From contig CAJGCZ010000017.1 of NCBI GenBank assembly GCA_904501975.1, forward strand, positions 1 through 41,228: a DNA stretch of 41,228 bases. Reading direction: 5' to 3'. A model generated the notes under the pieces. It did not search any database. It was given only the letters and a program-made list of their open reading frames with translations, and had not been told where the DNA came from. This document shows, one piece after another, positions 15,691 to 23,337 of this stretch. Within the stretch, counting starts at the first letter, position 1, and each line of letters starts with the position of its first letter. The translations under genes and the position numbers were made by a program. The DNA is from an uncultured Akkermansia sp. Its GTDB lineage: Bacteria > Verrucomicrobiota > Verrucomicrobiia > Verrucomicrobiales > Akkermansiaceae.

Positions 15691-16530
15691 ATGCTATTAT
15701 TTTTGCGTATGAAAAAGCCGTGCAGTTTACAGCCTTCTGTTTCACGTATGCAGTTGCGTATACGGAATCTGCCGCCCATTCCTCCGGTGGAGCGGGCGAT
15801 TGCGTGTTATTGCGATGGGCTGAGTAAACAGAAATTCTGCGCGGCGATAAACCGGGGAGTGGCTTCGGTAGTGAATTTGGCGCTGGATGTGGTGGCGGCG
15901 GAGTTGTGGCTGGGTGAGCACGATGCCGGGCGCTATGGCCGCCCATTCCGGGCTTCGTTGCGGCGTGCCTGTCTTTCCGGCGTGTTGACTCCGGAGCAGA
16001 AACGCGTGCTACTGAGCATTGAGATGAGAAACTGGAAACGCCTTGTGCTGCAGGCGCGCCATTCGGAGCCGAGCGATGCCCAGCGGCGGGCTGCACGGCG
16101 CCTTCCGGGGCAGCTGTGGGTGATACAGCAATGTTTTGGTATTCGGCCGGGAATGGAATTGTCTCCGGATGAATGGCCCACAGTGGCAGCGCCGATTGAC
16201 CTGCTGCAGAAGGGGGTGCGGCGTGGCTGGTTCTCTGCAGAAACAGCGGAGAAACTAGCGGCGTCATCGTATGATATGCTCATGGAGTTGCTGCACCCGC
16301 CGCTTGAGATGGAAGATGCTCGGATTCTGCCCGTGCAGGCGGAGAAGACGACTGAAATGGCGGCGCAGATTCCCGCTGAGTGCCTGTGTTATTATTTTGG
16401 CTGCGAGGGGAGGAATACTGTGCGCTGGGTGGTGGCTCCGTGGTACGAGTTACGAGGACTTTGTGGTCTGGTGCTGGCAGCGGATGCTTCTTTTTTCCTG
16501 AATCAGGATGAATGGGCGTCGTGTTTGTAA
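15691..16530 (+). CDS. Hypothetical protein of deviating composition
   Basis: 279 aa, not recognised. The start at 15691 is supported by GGTGAGG 5-10 nt upstream; an in-frame ATG at 15709 has no such site. The protein is helical and Arg/Ala/Leu-rich in the first 140 residues (for example RRAARRLPGQLW), with a tryptophan- and cysteine-rich C-terminal third. There is no signal peptide, transmembrane helix or clear motif. Codon choice (GCG, CGG, CCG, GGG) is unlike the neighbours, which favour GCC, GGC and CGC. That suggests recent acquisition or a different expression class. The opposite strand is also open for 211 codons, but has no start signal. Confidence 0.6.
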   Translation: MLLFLRMKKPCSLQPSVSRMQLRIRNLPPIPPVERAIACYCDGLSKQKFCAAINRGVASVVNLALDVVAAELWLGEHDAGRYGRPFRASLRRACLSGVLTPEQKRVLLSIEMRNWKRLVLQARHSEPSDAQRRAARRLPGQLWVIQQCFGIRPGMELSPDEWPTVAAPIDLLQKGVRRGWFSAETAEKLAASSYDMLMELLHPPLEMEDARILPVQAEKTTEMAAQIPAECLCYYFGCEGRNTVRWVVAPWYELRGLCGLVLAADASFFLNQDEWASCL

Positions 16531-16552
16531 CGCTCAACTTATTTCTTTTTTC

Positions 16553-16581
16553 TTTACCTAGCTTTATCATACTGGTACATT
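16553..16581 (+). promoter_or_regulatory. Possible promoter of the NhaC-type gene
   Basis: TTTACC (16553-16558), a 17-bp spacer and TACATT (16576-16581), then 6 nt to the ATG at 16588. The hexamers are modest (4/6 each), but the spacing repeats the leaderless arrangement seen elsewhere in the window. Confidence 0.4.
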
Positions 16582-16587
16582 AACGGC

Positions 16588-17907
16588 ATGGCACAGAGAA
16601 ACGAGAGAGAATTGCCCTACATCAACCATCGGCGCGGACTTATAACACTGAGTCCGTTGCTTGTTTTCTTCCTCATCTACGTAGTCACTTCCATCATAGC
16701 CGGGGATTTTTATAAAATGCCCGTGGCAATTGCATTTTTAGCTGCCTCCGGATGGGCCTTTATTATTTGCAAGCCCAGACATTTTGCTCAGCGTGTGGAG
16801 CGTTTTTCCGCCGGGGCTGCACACAGCAACATCATGATGATGATTTGGATTTTCATCCTTGCCGGAGCCTTTGCTAAGGGCGCGGCCCACATTGGGGCCG
16901 TGGATGCTATGGTGCAATTAACCCTTCATCTATTACCGGCCAACATGCTGCTGCCGGGCGTATTTTTAGCGGCTTGTCTTATTTCTCTTTCCATCGGCAC
17001 CTCTGTCGGCACCATTGTTGCCCTCATGCCGGTAGCCGCAGGCTTAGCCCAAGGAGCAGAATGCAATACAGCATTAATGGCCGGAGCCGTAGTGGGTGGT
17101 GCCTTCTTTGGAGATAACCTCTCTTTCATCTCCGATACCACCATTGCAGCCACCCGCACACAGGGATGCGCCATGAACGACAAATTCAAAGCTAATTTCC
17201 GTATCGTGTTACCTGCAGCTTTGGGCATATTAATACTTTATGCTTTCATGGGAAGCGATTTGCATAGCAACACCAACACCGGGAGTCTTCGCTATGGCTT
17301 AGTCATCCCCTATCTACTGGTGATTGTATGCGCCATAGCCGGTATGAATGTTATCAAAGTCCTCTTCTTGGGTATTATAGCAACAGGAGTGGCTGTTCTT
17401 TGGAAAGGCAGCAGCTCAATCATTGACTGGGCAGGAGCCATGGGCGAAGGTATTACCGGCATGGGAGAACTCATTATCGTCACCCTGTTGGCCGCCGGCA
17501 TGCTCGAATTAATACGATACAATGGAGGGCTTAGCTACATCATTTCACATCTGTCTCGCGGCATTAAAGGCAAACGCAGTGCTGAATTGAGCGTGGGGCT
17601 CATGGCATCCTTAGCCAATCTTTGCACAGCCAACAACACCGTGGCCATTGTAGCCGTTGGCAATATTGCCCGACGTTTAGCAAAGAAATACGAAATAGCC
17701 CCCGCTCGCACAGCCGGCCTATTGGACACCTTTTCATGCGTCACCCAAGCCGTCATTCCCTACGGTGCCCAATTGCTGGCAGCCGCTACTTTGGCCGGGC
17801 TGGGAGCCATGGACATTATCCCCTTCCTTTACTATCCCTTTGCTATGGCAGCATGCGCCCTGCTGTTCATTTTCACAGGGTTGGGAAATGGCAAAAAACA
17901 GGCTTAA
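16588..17907 (+). CDS. NhaC-family Na+/H+ antiporter
   Basis: Inner-membrane antiporter of the ion-transporter superfamily, 439 aa with about 11-12 hydrophobic helices. The family signature GGAFFGDNLSFISDTTIAA (about 171-189) is intact, and a second inverted-repeat element contains LANLCTANNTVAIVAVG. Related proteins exchange sodium or lithium for protons, and some exchange malate/lactate or amino acids. Substrate beyond cation exchange cannot be assigned. It is a single-gene unit with a possible leaderless promoter. Its stop codon overlaps tail-to-tail with the convergent rsgA (17904-17907), leaving no room for a terminator. Confidence 0.9.
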   Translation: MAQRNERELPYINHRRGLITLSPLLVFFLIYVVTSIIAGDFYKMPVAIAFLAASGWAFIICKPRHFAQRVERFSAGAAHSNIMMMIWIFILAGAFAKGAAHIGAVDAMVQLTLHLLPANMLLPGVFLAACLISLSIGTSVGTIVALMPVAAGLAQGAECNTALMAGAVVGGAFFGDNLSFISDTTIAATRTQGCAMNDKFKANFRIVLPAALGILILYAFMGSDLHSNTNTGSLRYGLVIPYLLVIVCAIAGMNVIKVLFLGIIATGVAVLWKGSSSIIDWAGAMGEGITGMGELIIVTLLAAGMLELIRYNGGLSYIISHLSRGIKGKRSAELSVGLMASLANLCTANNTVAIVAVGNIARRLAKKYEIAPARTAGLLDTFSCVTQAVIPYGAQLLAAATLAGLGAMDIIPFLYYPFAMAACALLFIFTGLGNGKKQA

Positions 17908-19013
17908 TGATGGCGGTGAGGATTTAAGTCTCTGGCTCGGTCTTCGCGGTCTTCACGATTTCGGAACTTGTGGCGCTTTTCACGTTTCGTCACGCGCTCA
18001 AGTGTCATTTGGCGCTTGGCAGAGCGGCGCTCTAACTCCGCAATTTCATTTTCAAGGTTGAGGAAGTGCTCGTAGCGCTCGACGGAGAGCTCACCGGACT
18101 GCAACGCCGCACGGATGGCACAACCGGCATCCTTACGGTGCGAGCAATCGGCAAAACGGCATTCGCATGCCAACTGCGTCAAGTCATCATACTGAGCACG
18201 GAGCGAGGCCACATCCGTCCACATCTGAATTTCTCGCATGCCGGGGTTATCAATCAGCACACCACCGCCGGGCAGCACCACCAACTCACGCGCCACAGTC
18301 GTATGGCGACCTTTACCGGTTACCTCGTTAACACCGCCGGTTTCCAGCCATTCATCCCCCAGCAGGGAGTTCACAAAAGTGCTTTTACCCACGCCGGAGG
18401 AGCCGACAATGGTAATGGTGGTACCCTTGGGCACACGGCGCAGGTACTTGGGGTAACCTTTTTTCCAGCGAGCCACAATGGGGTATACCTCCACGCCCAG
18501 AGCAGCCACTTCATCGCAGGCTTGTTTCATTACCTCAGGGGCAACGATGTCTTCTTTGTTAATCAGCACCACGGGTTTGGCACCACACTTGTGAATGAGG
18601 GTGAGGTAGCGCTCAATACGGCGCAGGTTATAGTCGCTGTCGGCATCCGTCACCAGCACCACCATATCCACATTAGTACCAATAACCTGCTCGGCACAAC
18701 TCTTACCGGGGGCCTTGCGAGAGAATCGATTGCGACGAGGCAGCAAGGCTCGAATAACAGGTAAATCCTTTCCCGTACCGGGGTCCACAGCCACCCAATC
18801 ACCTACAGTCGGCAAATCAGCATCAGTCTCAGCCTCGTGCCATACCTTACCACACAGCACCACTTCGTGGTCGCCCTTTCCCTTGGCAATAACAGTGAAA
18901 TTGTGGCGAGTCTCGCGAATAATTCGGGCAGGATACCACGTTGGCTCCCCCAGCGCCTCTAAAGCTGAGGCTAAATCGGCATTCCAGCCGAGCATTTCCA
19001 TCGTTACCTTCAT
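17904..19013 (-). CDS. rsgA: Ribosome small-subunit biogenesis GTPase RsgA
   Basis: Circularly permuted GTPase that acts in late 30S maturation, 369 aa. An N-terminal OB-fold (about 25-100) contains VGDWVAVD. G4 NKED lies at 152-155, ahead of G1 GSSGVGKST at 204-212 and G3 DNPGMRE at about 255-261: the diagnostic G4-G1-G3 order. The C-terminal zinc knuckle uses C285, C290, H292 and C298 in CRFADCSHRKDAGC. The tail is very basic and ends in histidines (HRHH). Its ATG overlaps the coaB stop by 4 nt (ATGA), so translation is coupled to coaB. Confidence 0.96.
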   Translation of the reverse strand: MKVTMEMLGWNADLASALEALGEPTWYPARIIRETRHNFTVIAKGKGDHEVVLCGKVWHEAETDADLPTVGDWVAVDPGTGKDLPVIRALLPRRNRFSRKAPGKSCAEQVIGTNVDMVVLVTDADSDYNLRRIERYLTLIHKCGAKPVVLINKEDIVAPEVMKQACDEVAALGVEVYPIVARWKKGYPKYLRRVPKGTTITIVGSSGVGKSTFVNSLLGDEWLETGGVNEVTGKGRHTTVARELVVLPGGGVLIDNPGMREIQMWTDVASLRAQYDDLTQLACECRFADCSHRKDAGCAIRAALQSGELSVERYEHFLNLENEIAELERRSAKRQMTLERVTKREKRHKFRNREDREDRARDLNPHRHH

Positions 19014-19642
19014 GCTTCTATAACGGTGGCGTGTTCAATAATTTGCATAGCAATACGCTCTTTCGTATCCTGCTCCAAATGCACTTCTTTATCCGGGAAA
19101 ATGAGAATCACCTCATTTTCTCGGGAATCAAAGCCGATGCCGGGCTTGGAAACATCATTTGCCACAATCATGTCGCACTGCTTGCGCACCAGCTTATCAC
19201 GCCCGTAGGCTATTACATCATTTGTCTCAGCTGCAAAGCCTATCAGCTTACCGTCAAATCCAAAAACGGTTCTCATACTCCCCAAAATATCAGGGGTACG
19301 CTCTAACTCAAGAACCAACTTGTCGGCACTCTTCTTGATTTTTTGTTCGGCACAGGCAACCGGACGATAATCGGCCACAGCAGCACAAAGAATGGCCACA
19401 TCCACCCCTTTAATTAAATCGTGCACAGCATCATACATTTGCTGAGCCGTTTCCACCTGAATAAAATCCACCCCCGGCGGCACATCCAGGGTAGTCGGGC
19501 CGGAAATAAGCAACACCTCGTGCCCCTCATGGCGAGCAGCGCCGGCCAAAGCATAGCCCATGCGCCCGGATGAACGATTCGTCAGGTATCTTACAGGGTC
19601 CAAAGGCTCTCGAGTCGGCCCGGCTGTGATGAGAAACTTCAT
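19010..19642 (-). CDS. coaB: Stand-alone phosphopantothenate-cysteine ligase (CoaB)
   Basis: Second half of the usual CoaBC enzyme: joins 4'-phosphopantothenate to cysteine in coenzyme A synthesis. 210 aa, beginning at ITAGPTREPLDPVRYLTNRSSGRMG, with the nucleotide-binding NRSSG block and the conserved KIKK lysines near residue 100. The AGVD-type decarboxylase domain (CoaC, about 180 residues with an FMN-binding histidine site) is missing. The promoter leaves no room for it: TAGAAT ends 6 nt before the ATG. A separate CoaC gene must exist elsewhere if the pathway is complete. It is cotranscribed with rsgA. Confidence 0.9.
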   Translation of the reverse strand: MKFLITAGPTREPLDPVRYLTNRSSGRMGYALAGAARHEGHEVLLISGPTTLDVPPGVDFIQVETAQQMYDAVHDLIKGVDVAILCAAVADYRPVACAEQKIKKSADKLVLELERTPDILGSMRTVFGFDGKLIGFAAETNDVIAYGRDKLVRKQCDMIVANDVSKPGIGFDSRENEVILIFPDKEVHLEQDTKERIAMQIIEHATVIEA

Positions 19643-19648
19643 GCCCGT

Positions 19649-19677
19649 ATTCTAACACAGGCGAATCACAATTTCAA
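19649..19677 (-). promoter_or_regulatory. Promoter giving leaderless coaB-rsgA mRNA
   Basis: On the minus strand, TTGAAA (19672-19677), a 17-bp spacer and TAGAAT (19649-19654), then 6 nt to the ATG at 19642. There is no Shine-Dalgarno site. This is one of the clearest leaderless arrangements in the window. Confidence 0.7.
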
Positions 19678-19712
19678 GGCTTAGAAGAGCACTCCAAACT
19701 GCTCTCAGCCTT
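19676..19712 (-). terminator. Imperfect hairpin ending the M20-ABC unit
   Basis: Outer arms AAGGCT/AGCCTT (19676-19681, 19707-19712) and inner arms AGAGCA/TGCTCT (19686-19691, 19700-19705) form an interrupted stem. It spans the ABC ATPase stop codon and touches the coaB -35. There is no good T-run, so terminator strength is doubtful. Confidence 0.4.
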
Positions 19713-20562
19713 TATTTTGCTGCCCCTCCTGCAATTTGGCCTTGATACCGCGAATAAAAACAGACTCCAGCGAGTTGCGCGCCGGTGCAGCAGCAAGCCA
19801 CGAATCTCCGGCTAAGGCCTGAATCTTCTCCAACAGTTCCGGCGAAGGATTACGGAGTGAAATCTCTGTTGTGGACAGGTCGCGTGTGATGGATTCCATA
19901 GAACCGGCAGCTATCATACAGCCTTGATAAAGAATGCCCACATTATCACAGATTTCCTGCACCTGCTCCAATAGGTGAGAACAGAGGAACACGGTCATCC
20001 CCTGCTCCTTCAAATTGAGGATAATATCTCGAATCGCGCGAGAGCCTATGGGGTCCACCCCCGCCGTCGGTTCATCCAGCACCAGCAAGCGAGGGCGTTG
20101 CACCAAAGCCTGAGCCAAGCCGACTCGCTGCAACATACCCTTAGAATAGCCACCCAAGCGGCGGTGCGCGGCATCCTTAAGCCCGGCAAGCTCCAGCATT
20201 TCCTGCGTGCGCTCCTTTAATGCCTTACCTTGCAAACCACAAAGCTTGCCGTAAAAGCGCACCGTTTCCTCACCGGTCAAAAACTTATAGAAATAGGGAT
20301 TCTCCGGCAAGAACCCAATTTCCTTGCGATTAGAAGCGGCGGTGGCGGGCTGCCCGAATACACGGCACGAGCCGGCATCCGGAGAAAGCAGCCCCACCAA
20401 CGCCTTCATTATAGTACTTTTGCCGGAGCCGTTGGGACCAATCAAACCATAAACCGTGCCCTGCGGAATTTGCAGGCTCACACCTTTTACGGCATACACT
20501 CCACCCTTTCCCCAATGACCGGGGAAAGATTTGTGAAGACTCTCAATCTCAACGGCATTCAT
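19705..20562 (-). CDS. ABC transporter ATP-binding protein
   Basis: ATPase subunit of an ABC exporter of the CcmA/NatA/YxlF type, 285 aa. Walker A GPNGSGKST is at 42-50, the signature YSKGM at 139-143 in GYSKGMLQRVGLAQAL, Walker B LVLDEP at 160-165, and the H-loop in FLCSHLLEQV. An extra C-terminal region (about 225-285) ends in a charged QEGQQNKG tail. No permease gene is adjacent: upstream is an M20 peptidase (12 nt gap), downstream is coaB. Either the membrane subunit is encoded elsewhere or this is a non-transport partner. The substrate cannot be inferred. Confidence 0.93.
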   Translation of the reverse strand: MNAVEIESLHKSFPGHWGKGGVYAVKGVSLQIPQGTVYGLIGPNGSGKSTIMKALVGLLSPDAGSCRVFGQPATAASNRKEIGFLPENPYFYKFLTGEETVRFYGKLCGLQGKALKERTQEMLELAGLKDAAHRRLGGYSKGMLQRVGLAQALVQRPRLLVLDEPTAGVDPIGSRAIRDIILNLKEQGMTVFLCSHLLEQVQEICDNVGILYQGCMIAAGSMESITRDLSTTEISLRNPSPELLEKIQALAGDSWLAAAPARNSLESVFIRGIKAKLQEGQQNKG

Positions 20563-20574
20563 GTGCAGGCAAGA

Positions 20575-21915
20575 TTATTGAGCAGAAGCCATCAGGCGGA
20601 GCATATTTGCAGCCATGCTGATACCCTTCTCAAAGATTTCCACACGCATATTCTCATTGGGGGAGTGAATGCGAGCATCCGGCAAATCCATGCCAAGGAA
20701 GAGGGCATCCTTACCCAACTGCTTGGAAATCTCTGCAATAATAGGAATGGAACCGCCTTCGCGCACAAGCACCGGGGGATTGCCGAAGGTATCTTCCAGA
20801 GCCTTCTGGGCTGCCTTACCCCATGTGGAATGCGGATTGCAAATGTAGGCTTCGCCACCGTGCTGGCGGGTAAACTTCATGCGCACGCTGGGCGGGCATA
20901 CCTTGCGGAAGTGTGCTTCCACCTTATCCAGAATATCCTCCGGGTTCTGACCGGGAACAAGACGGCAGCTCATCTTAGCCAGCGCCTTGGTGGGGATAAC
21001 TGTCTTAGAGCCCTCGCCCTCGTAGCCGCCGGAAATACCGTTAAGCTCAAACGTGGGGCGTGCATATACACATTCTGCGCCGGTGTAACCGGTTTCCGTG
21101 CGCAGGCAAGGCACGCCGGTAAGCTCAGCCAGTTCATCATCACTCATGCCGGGTACTCGCTTCCAGCTGTCTTTCTCCCACTGCTCAATATCGCTCACGC
21201 CGTCATAGAAACCTTCCACGGTAACGTGGTTATCGGCATCATGGGTAGAGGCCACCATCTCGCAAAGGGTGGTGATAGGATTGGCCACAGAGCCACCGAA
21301 CACACCGGAATGCAAATCCATGCAGGGGGCAGAAATCTCTAACTCAAAGCAGCAAAGGCCCTTGAGGCCGTAAGAGAAGGAAGGAATATCCGGGGCTGCC
21401 ATGCCGGTATCGCTCACCACAATCACATCACAAGCAAGTTCCTGCTTTACCTCCGGCTTCTGAATGAACTCAAACAGGCTCGTGCTACCGCGTTCTTCTT
21501 CACCTTCCAGCAGGAAGATAACATTCAACGGCAGAGCGCCATCCTGTTCAATAACTTGCTGAACACCAAGAATATGAGCCATAATCTCACCCTTATCGTC
21601 GGATGCACCGCGAGCATAAATACGGCCATCTCTCACCGTGGGGGTGAAGGGGTCGCTGTGCCACTCATTCAACGGGTCTACCGGCATCACATCGTAGTGC
21701 CCATAAATAAGAATCGTGGGCTTACCCTCCAGCTTCGGGCTATGTGCAACCACAATCGGATGAATATCCGTCAGGTGCTTCTTGGCATCAAAGCCAAGAG
21801 AGGAAAGCTTTGTGACAAGAAAATCCGCACAGCGTTCAACATCAGCAGCATGATCTGCTACGGCAGATACACTGGGGATACTCAAAAAGGCAAAAAGGTC
21901 ATCAAGTTTGCTCAT
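20575..21915 (-). CDS. M20-family dipeptidase/deacylase
   Basis: Di-zinc metallopeptidase of the M20 (ArgE/DapE/CNDP-dipeptidase-like) family, 446 aa. Metal-site motifs are GHYDV (72-76, H73), GASDDKG (103-109, bridging D106) and EGEEERGS (137-144, catalytic and metal-binding glutamates). The distal metal histidine is in the C-terminal IHSPNENM. The dimerisation (lid) domain carries DLHSGVFGG, typical of the carnosinase/dipeptidase branch. No signal peptide, so cytosolic. The ATG at 21915 was preferred to 21924 and to the start at 21951, because a promoter -10 ends 7 nt before it and the upstream codons lie inside that promoter. Probably cleaves dipeptides; the true substrate is unknown. Confidence 0.92.
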   Translation of the reverse strand: MSKLDDLFAFLSIPSVSAVADHAADVERCADFLVTKLSSLGFDAKKHLTDIHPIVVAHSPKLEGKPTILIYGHYDVMPVDPLNEWHSDPFTPTVRDGRIYARGASDDKGEIMAHILGVQQVIEQDGALPLNVIFLLEGEEERGSTSLFEFIQKPEVKQELACDVIVVSDTGMAAPDIPSFSYGLKGLCCFELEISAPCMDLHSGVFGGSVANPITTLCEMVASTHDADNHVTVEGFYDGVSDIEQWEKDSWKRVPGMSDDELAELTGVPCLRTETGYTGAECVYARPTFELNGISGGYEGEGSKTVIPTKALAKMSCRLVPGQNPEDILDKVEAHFRKVCPPSVRMKFTRQHGGEAYICNPHSTWGKAAQKALEDTFGNPPVLVREGGSIPIIAEISKQLGKDALFLGMDLPDARIHSPNENMRVEIFEKGISMAANMLRLMASAQ

Positions 21916-21922
21916 ACGTGCC

Positions 21923-21951
21923 ATTGTACCCCACTCACCCACCCGGCGCAA
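21923..21951 (-). promoter_or_regulatory. Promoter of the M20-ABC unit
   Basis: On the minus strand, TTGCGC (21946-21951), a 17-bp spacer and TACAAT (21923-21928), then 7 nt to the ATG at 21915. Predicted leaderless. Its position rules out the upstream in-frame starts. Confidence 0.55.
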
Positions 21952-22037
21952 GCCTTAATTGAGTCAATTTCTGCCCGCTTTGTTCTATGCTAATAAAGCA
22001 ACTGAAGATAAAAATCCATTCATGGCATGATTGAGTC

Positions 22038-22067
22038 TTGAAACAGGGGCGCCATACATGTTATAGT
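22038..22067 (+). promoter_or_regulatory. Promoter of the M23-nadD-acyltransferase operon
   Basis: TTGAAA (22038-22043), an 18-bp spacer and TATAGT (22062-22067), then 7 nt to the ATG at 22075. Predicted leaderless. An in-frame GTG at 22066 overlaps the -10 and is unlikely to be used. Confidence 0.65.
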
Positions 22068-22074
22068 GGAATAT

Positions 22075-22758
22075 ATGCTACGTTTTTTCCGATTCATCCT
22101 GCCGGCCTGCCTGCTGATGCTCACCGCCGCTCTGCATGCGGAGGAGTCCGTCATTATGGCCAAATTCTCAGCGGACGGAAAATGGGCCTTGGTGCCCTTG
22201 GCAGATGGGTTTGATTTTCCTGTAGGCAAGCCTAATGGCGACGGTTATTACAAAGCTCGCGGACTGCGTTTGAAAGCACCCCGCCACTTGGGCGAAGACT
22301 GGAATGGCGTAGGCGGCTCCGACACCGACTTGGGCGACCCCGTCTATACCATTGGGCATGGATTAGTAACGTATGCAGACGATGCCAAAGGGCGCTGGGG
22401 CAAAGTAGTGATTGTGCGCCATGCCTTCCGCGACCCGAAGAGCGGCCGTGTGCTCTGCTGCCAATCGCTGTACGGGCATTTGGATGAAATCAATGTGCGC
22501 TTGGGGCAGTTGGTCGGTCGAGGGGATAAAATCGGCACCATCGGCACCAATCGCGGCATGTTCCCTGCCCACCTGCATGCCGAGTTGCATTACAATATTC
22601 TTGTCAACTGCGGACAGCAAGGAATCCCCAAAACAGCAAAGAATTACGGAGACCTTACCTCCTTCATTAATCATTACCGACGTTTGAAGCGCGAGCTGAA
22701 GTTTGTGAAGGTTCCCGTAGGCTGTTTCTTGCCCTACAAAGACACCGAGGGCCTGTAA
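22075..22758 (+). CDS. Exported M23 (LytM-type) peptidase
   Basis: 227 aa with a Sec signal peptide (about 1-22, ending ALHA). The LytM/lysostaphin-type zinc endopeptidase domain shows HLGEDW (ligands H71 and D75), SLYGHL, and HLHAEL with H168 (and H166) near the end of the domain. It is expected to cut peptide cross-links in periplasmic peptidoglycan or related peptides. The active residues are all present, so it is likely catalytic rather than a regulator of the EnvC/NlpD type. First gene of an operon with nadD (18 nt gap) and an O-acyltransferase; the link between these functions is not obvious. Confidence 0.9.
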   Translation: MLRFFRFILPACLLMLTAALHAEESVIMAKFSADGKWALVPLADGFDFPVGKPNGDGYYKARGLRLKAPRHLGEDWNGVGGSDTDLGDPVYTIGHGLVTYADDAKGRWGKVVIVRHAFRDPKSGRVLCCQSLYGHLDEINVRLGQLVGRGDKIGTIGTNRGMFPAHLHAELHYNILVNCGQQGIPKTAKNYGDLTSFINHYRRLKRELKFVKVPVGCFLPYKDTEGL

Positions 22759-22776
22759 TTTTACAGGAGATGCACC

Positions 22777-23337
22777 ATGAAAACCTGTCTTTTCGGTGGC
22801 TCGTTTGACCCCATTCACAGTGGGCATCTCACCATAGCGCAGGCAGCCATTGAGCAAGCCGGTGTAGACCGCGTTATCTTTCTACCGGCAGCCTGCTCCC
22901 CCTTCAAAACCGGTAAGACCTCATTTTTCTCAGACTCCGTTCGACTGGAACTGCTGCATGCGGCCACCCACGGCATTGCTTGGGCGGAGGTATCGGATTT
23001 AGACCTCAAGCTTCCCCCTCCGAGTTGGAGCTGGCGCATTGTGGAAGAATGGCAGCAACTGCACCCCCAAGACGAATTGTATTGGCTCATGGGGACAGAC
23101 CAGTGGGAGCAACTCCATAAGTGGGCACGCTACGATTATCTGACTCAGCATCTGCATTTTATCGTCTATCACCGTGGCACCCCACCCCAAGAGCGCGAAG
23201 GAGTGCGCGCCACCTTCATTGCCGGCAACCACCCGGCATCATCCTCAGCCATACGCACGGCCCTACAAGACGGGAGCCGCATACCTCAGGGATGGATACC
23301 AAGAGGAATCGGAGAATACCCCACAGCACACTCATGA
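22777..23337 (+). CDS. nadD: Nicotinate-nucleotide adenylyltransferase
   Basis: Converts nicotinate mononucleotide and ATP to deamido-NAD, 186 aa. The nucleotidyltransferase motif GGSFDPIHSGHL covers about residues 7-18. The NadD-type MGTDQWEQLHKWARYD lies at about 105-120, and the C-terminal SSSAIRTAL corresponds to the ISST-x-IR adenylate-binding motif. One of the few genes here with a clear Shine-Dalgarno site (AGGAG, spacing about 8). It sits 18 nt after the M23 gene, as expected for an internal operon gene. Its stop overlaps the next start by 4 nt (ATGA at 23334-23337). Confidence 0.95.
   Translation: MKTCLFGGSFDPIHSGHLTIAQAAIEQAGVDRVIFLPAACSPFKTGKTSFFSDSVRLELLHAATHGIAWAEVSDLDLKLPPPSWSWRIVEEWQQLHPQDELYWLMGTDQWEQLHKWARYDYLTQHLHFIVYHRGTPPQEREGVRATFIAGNHPASSSAIRTALQDGSRIPQGWIPRGIGEYPTAHS

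Noticed and set aside
15632..16267. 211-codon frame opposite the unrecognised gene at 15691-16530
   Set aside because: The plus-strand frame has a good ribosome site and is longer. The minus product is Pro/Ser/Ala low-complexity, as typical of shadows of GC-rich codons.
20230..21342. 370-codon plus-strand frame across ABC and M20 genes
   Set aside because: It spans two conserved minus-strand genes and their junction, and no motif is found.
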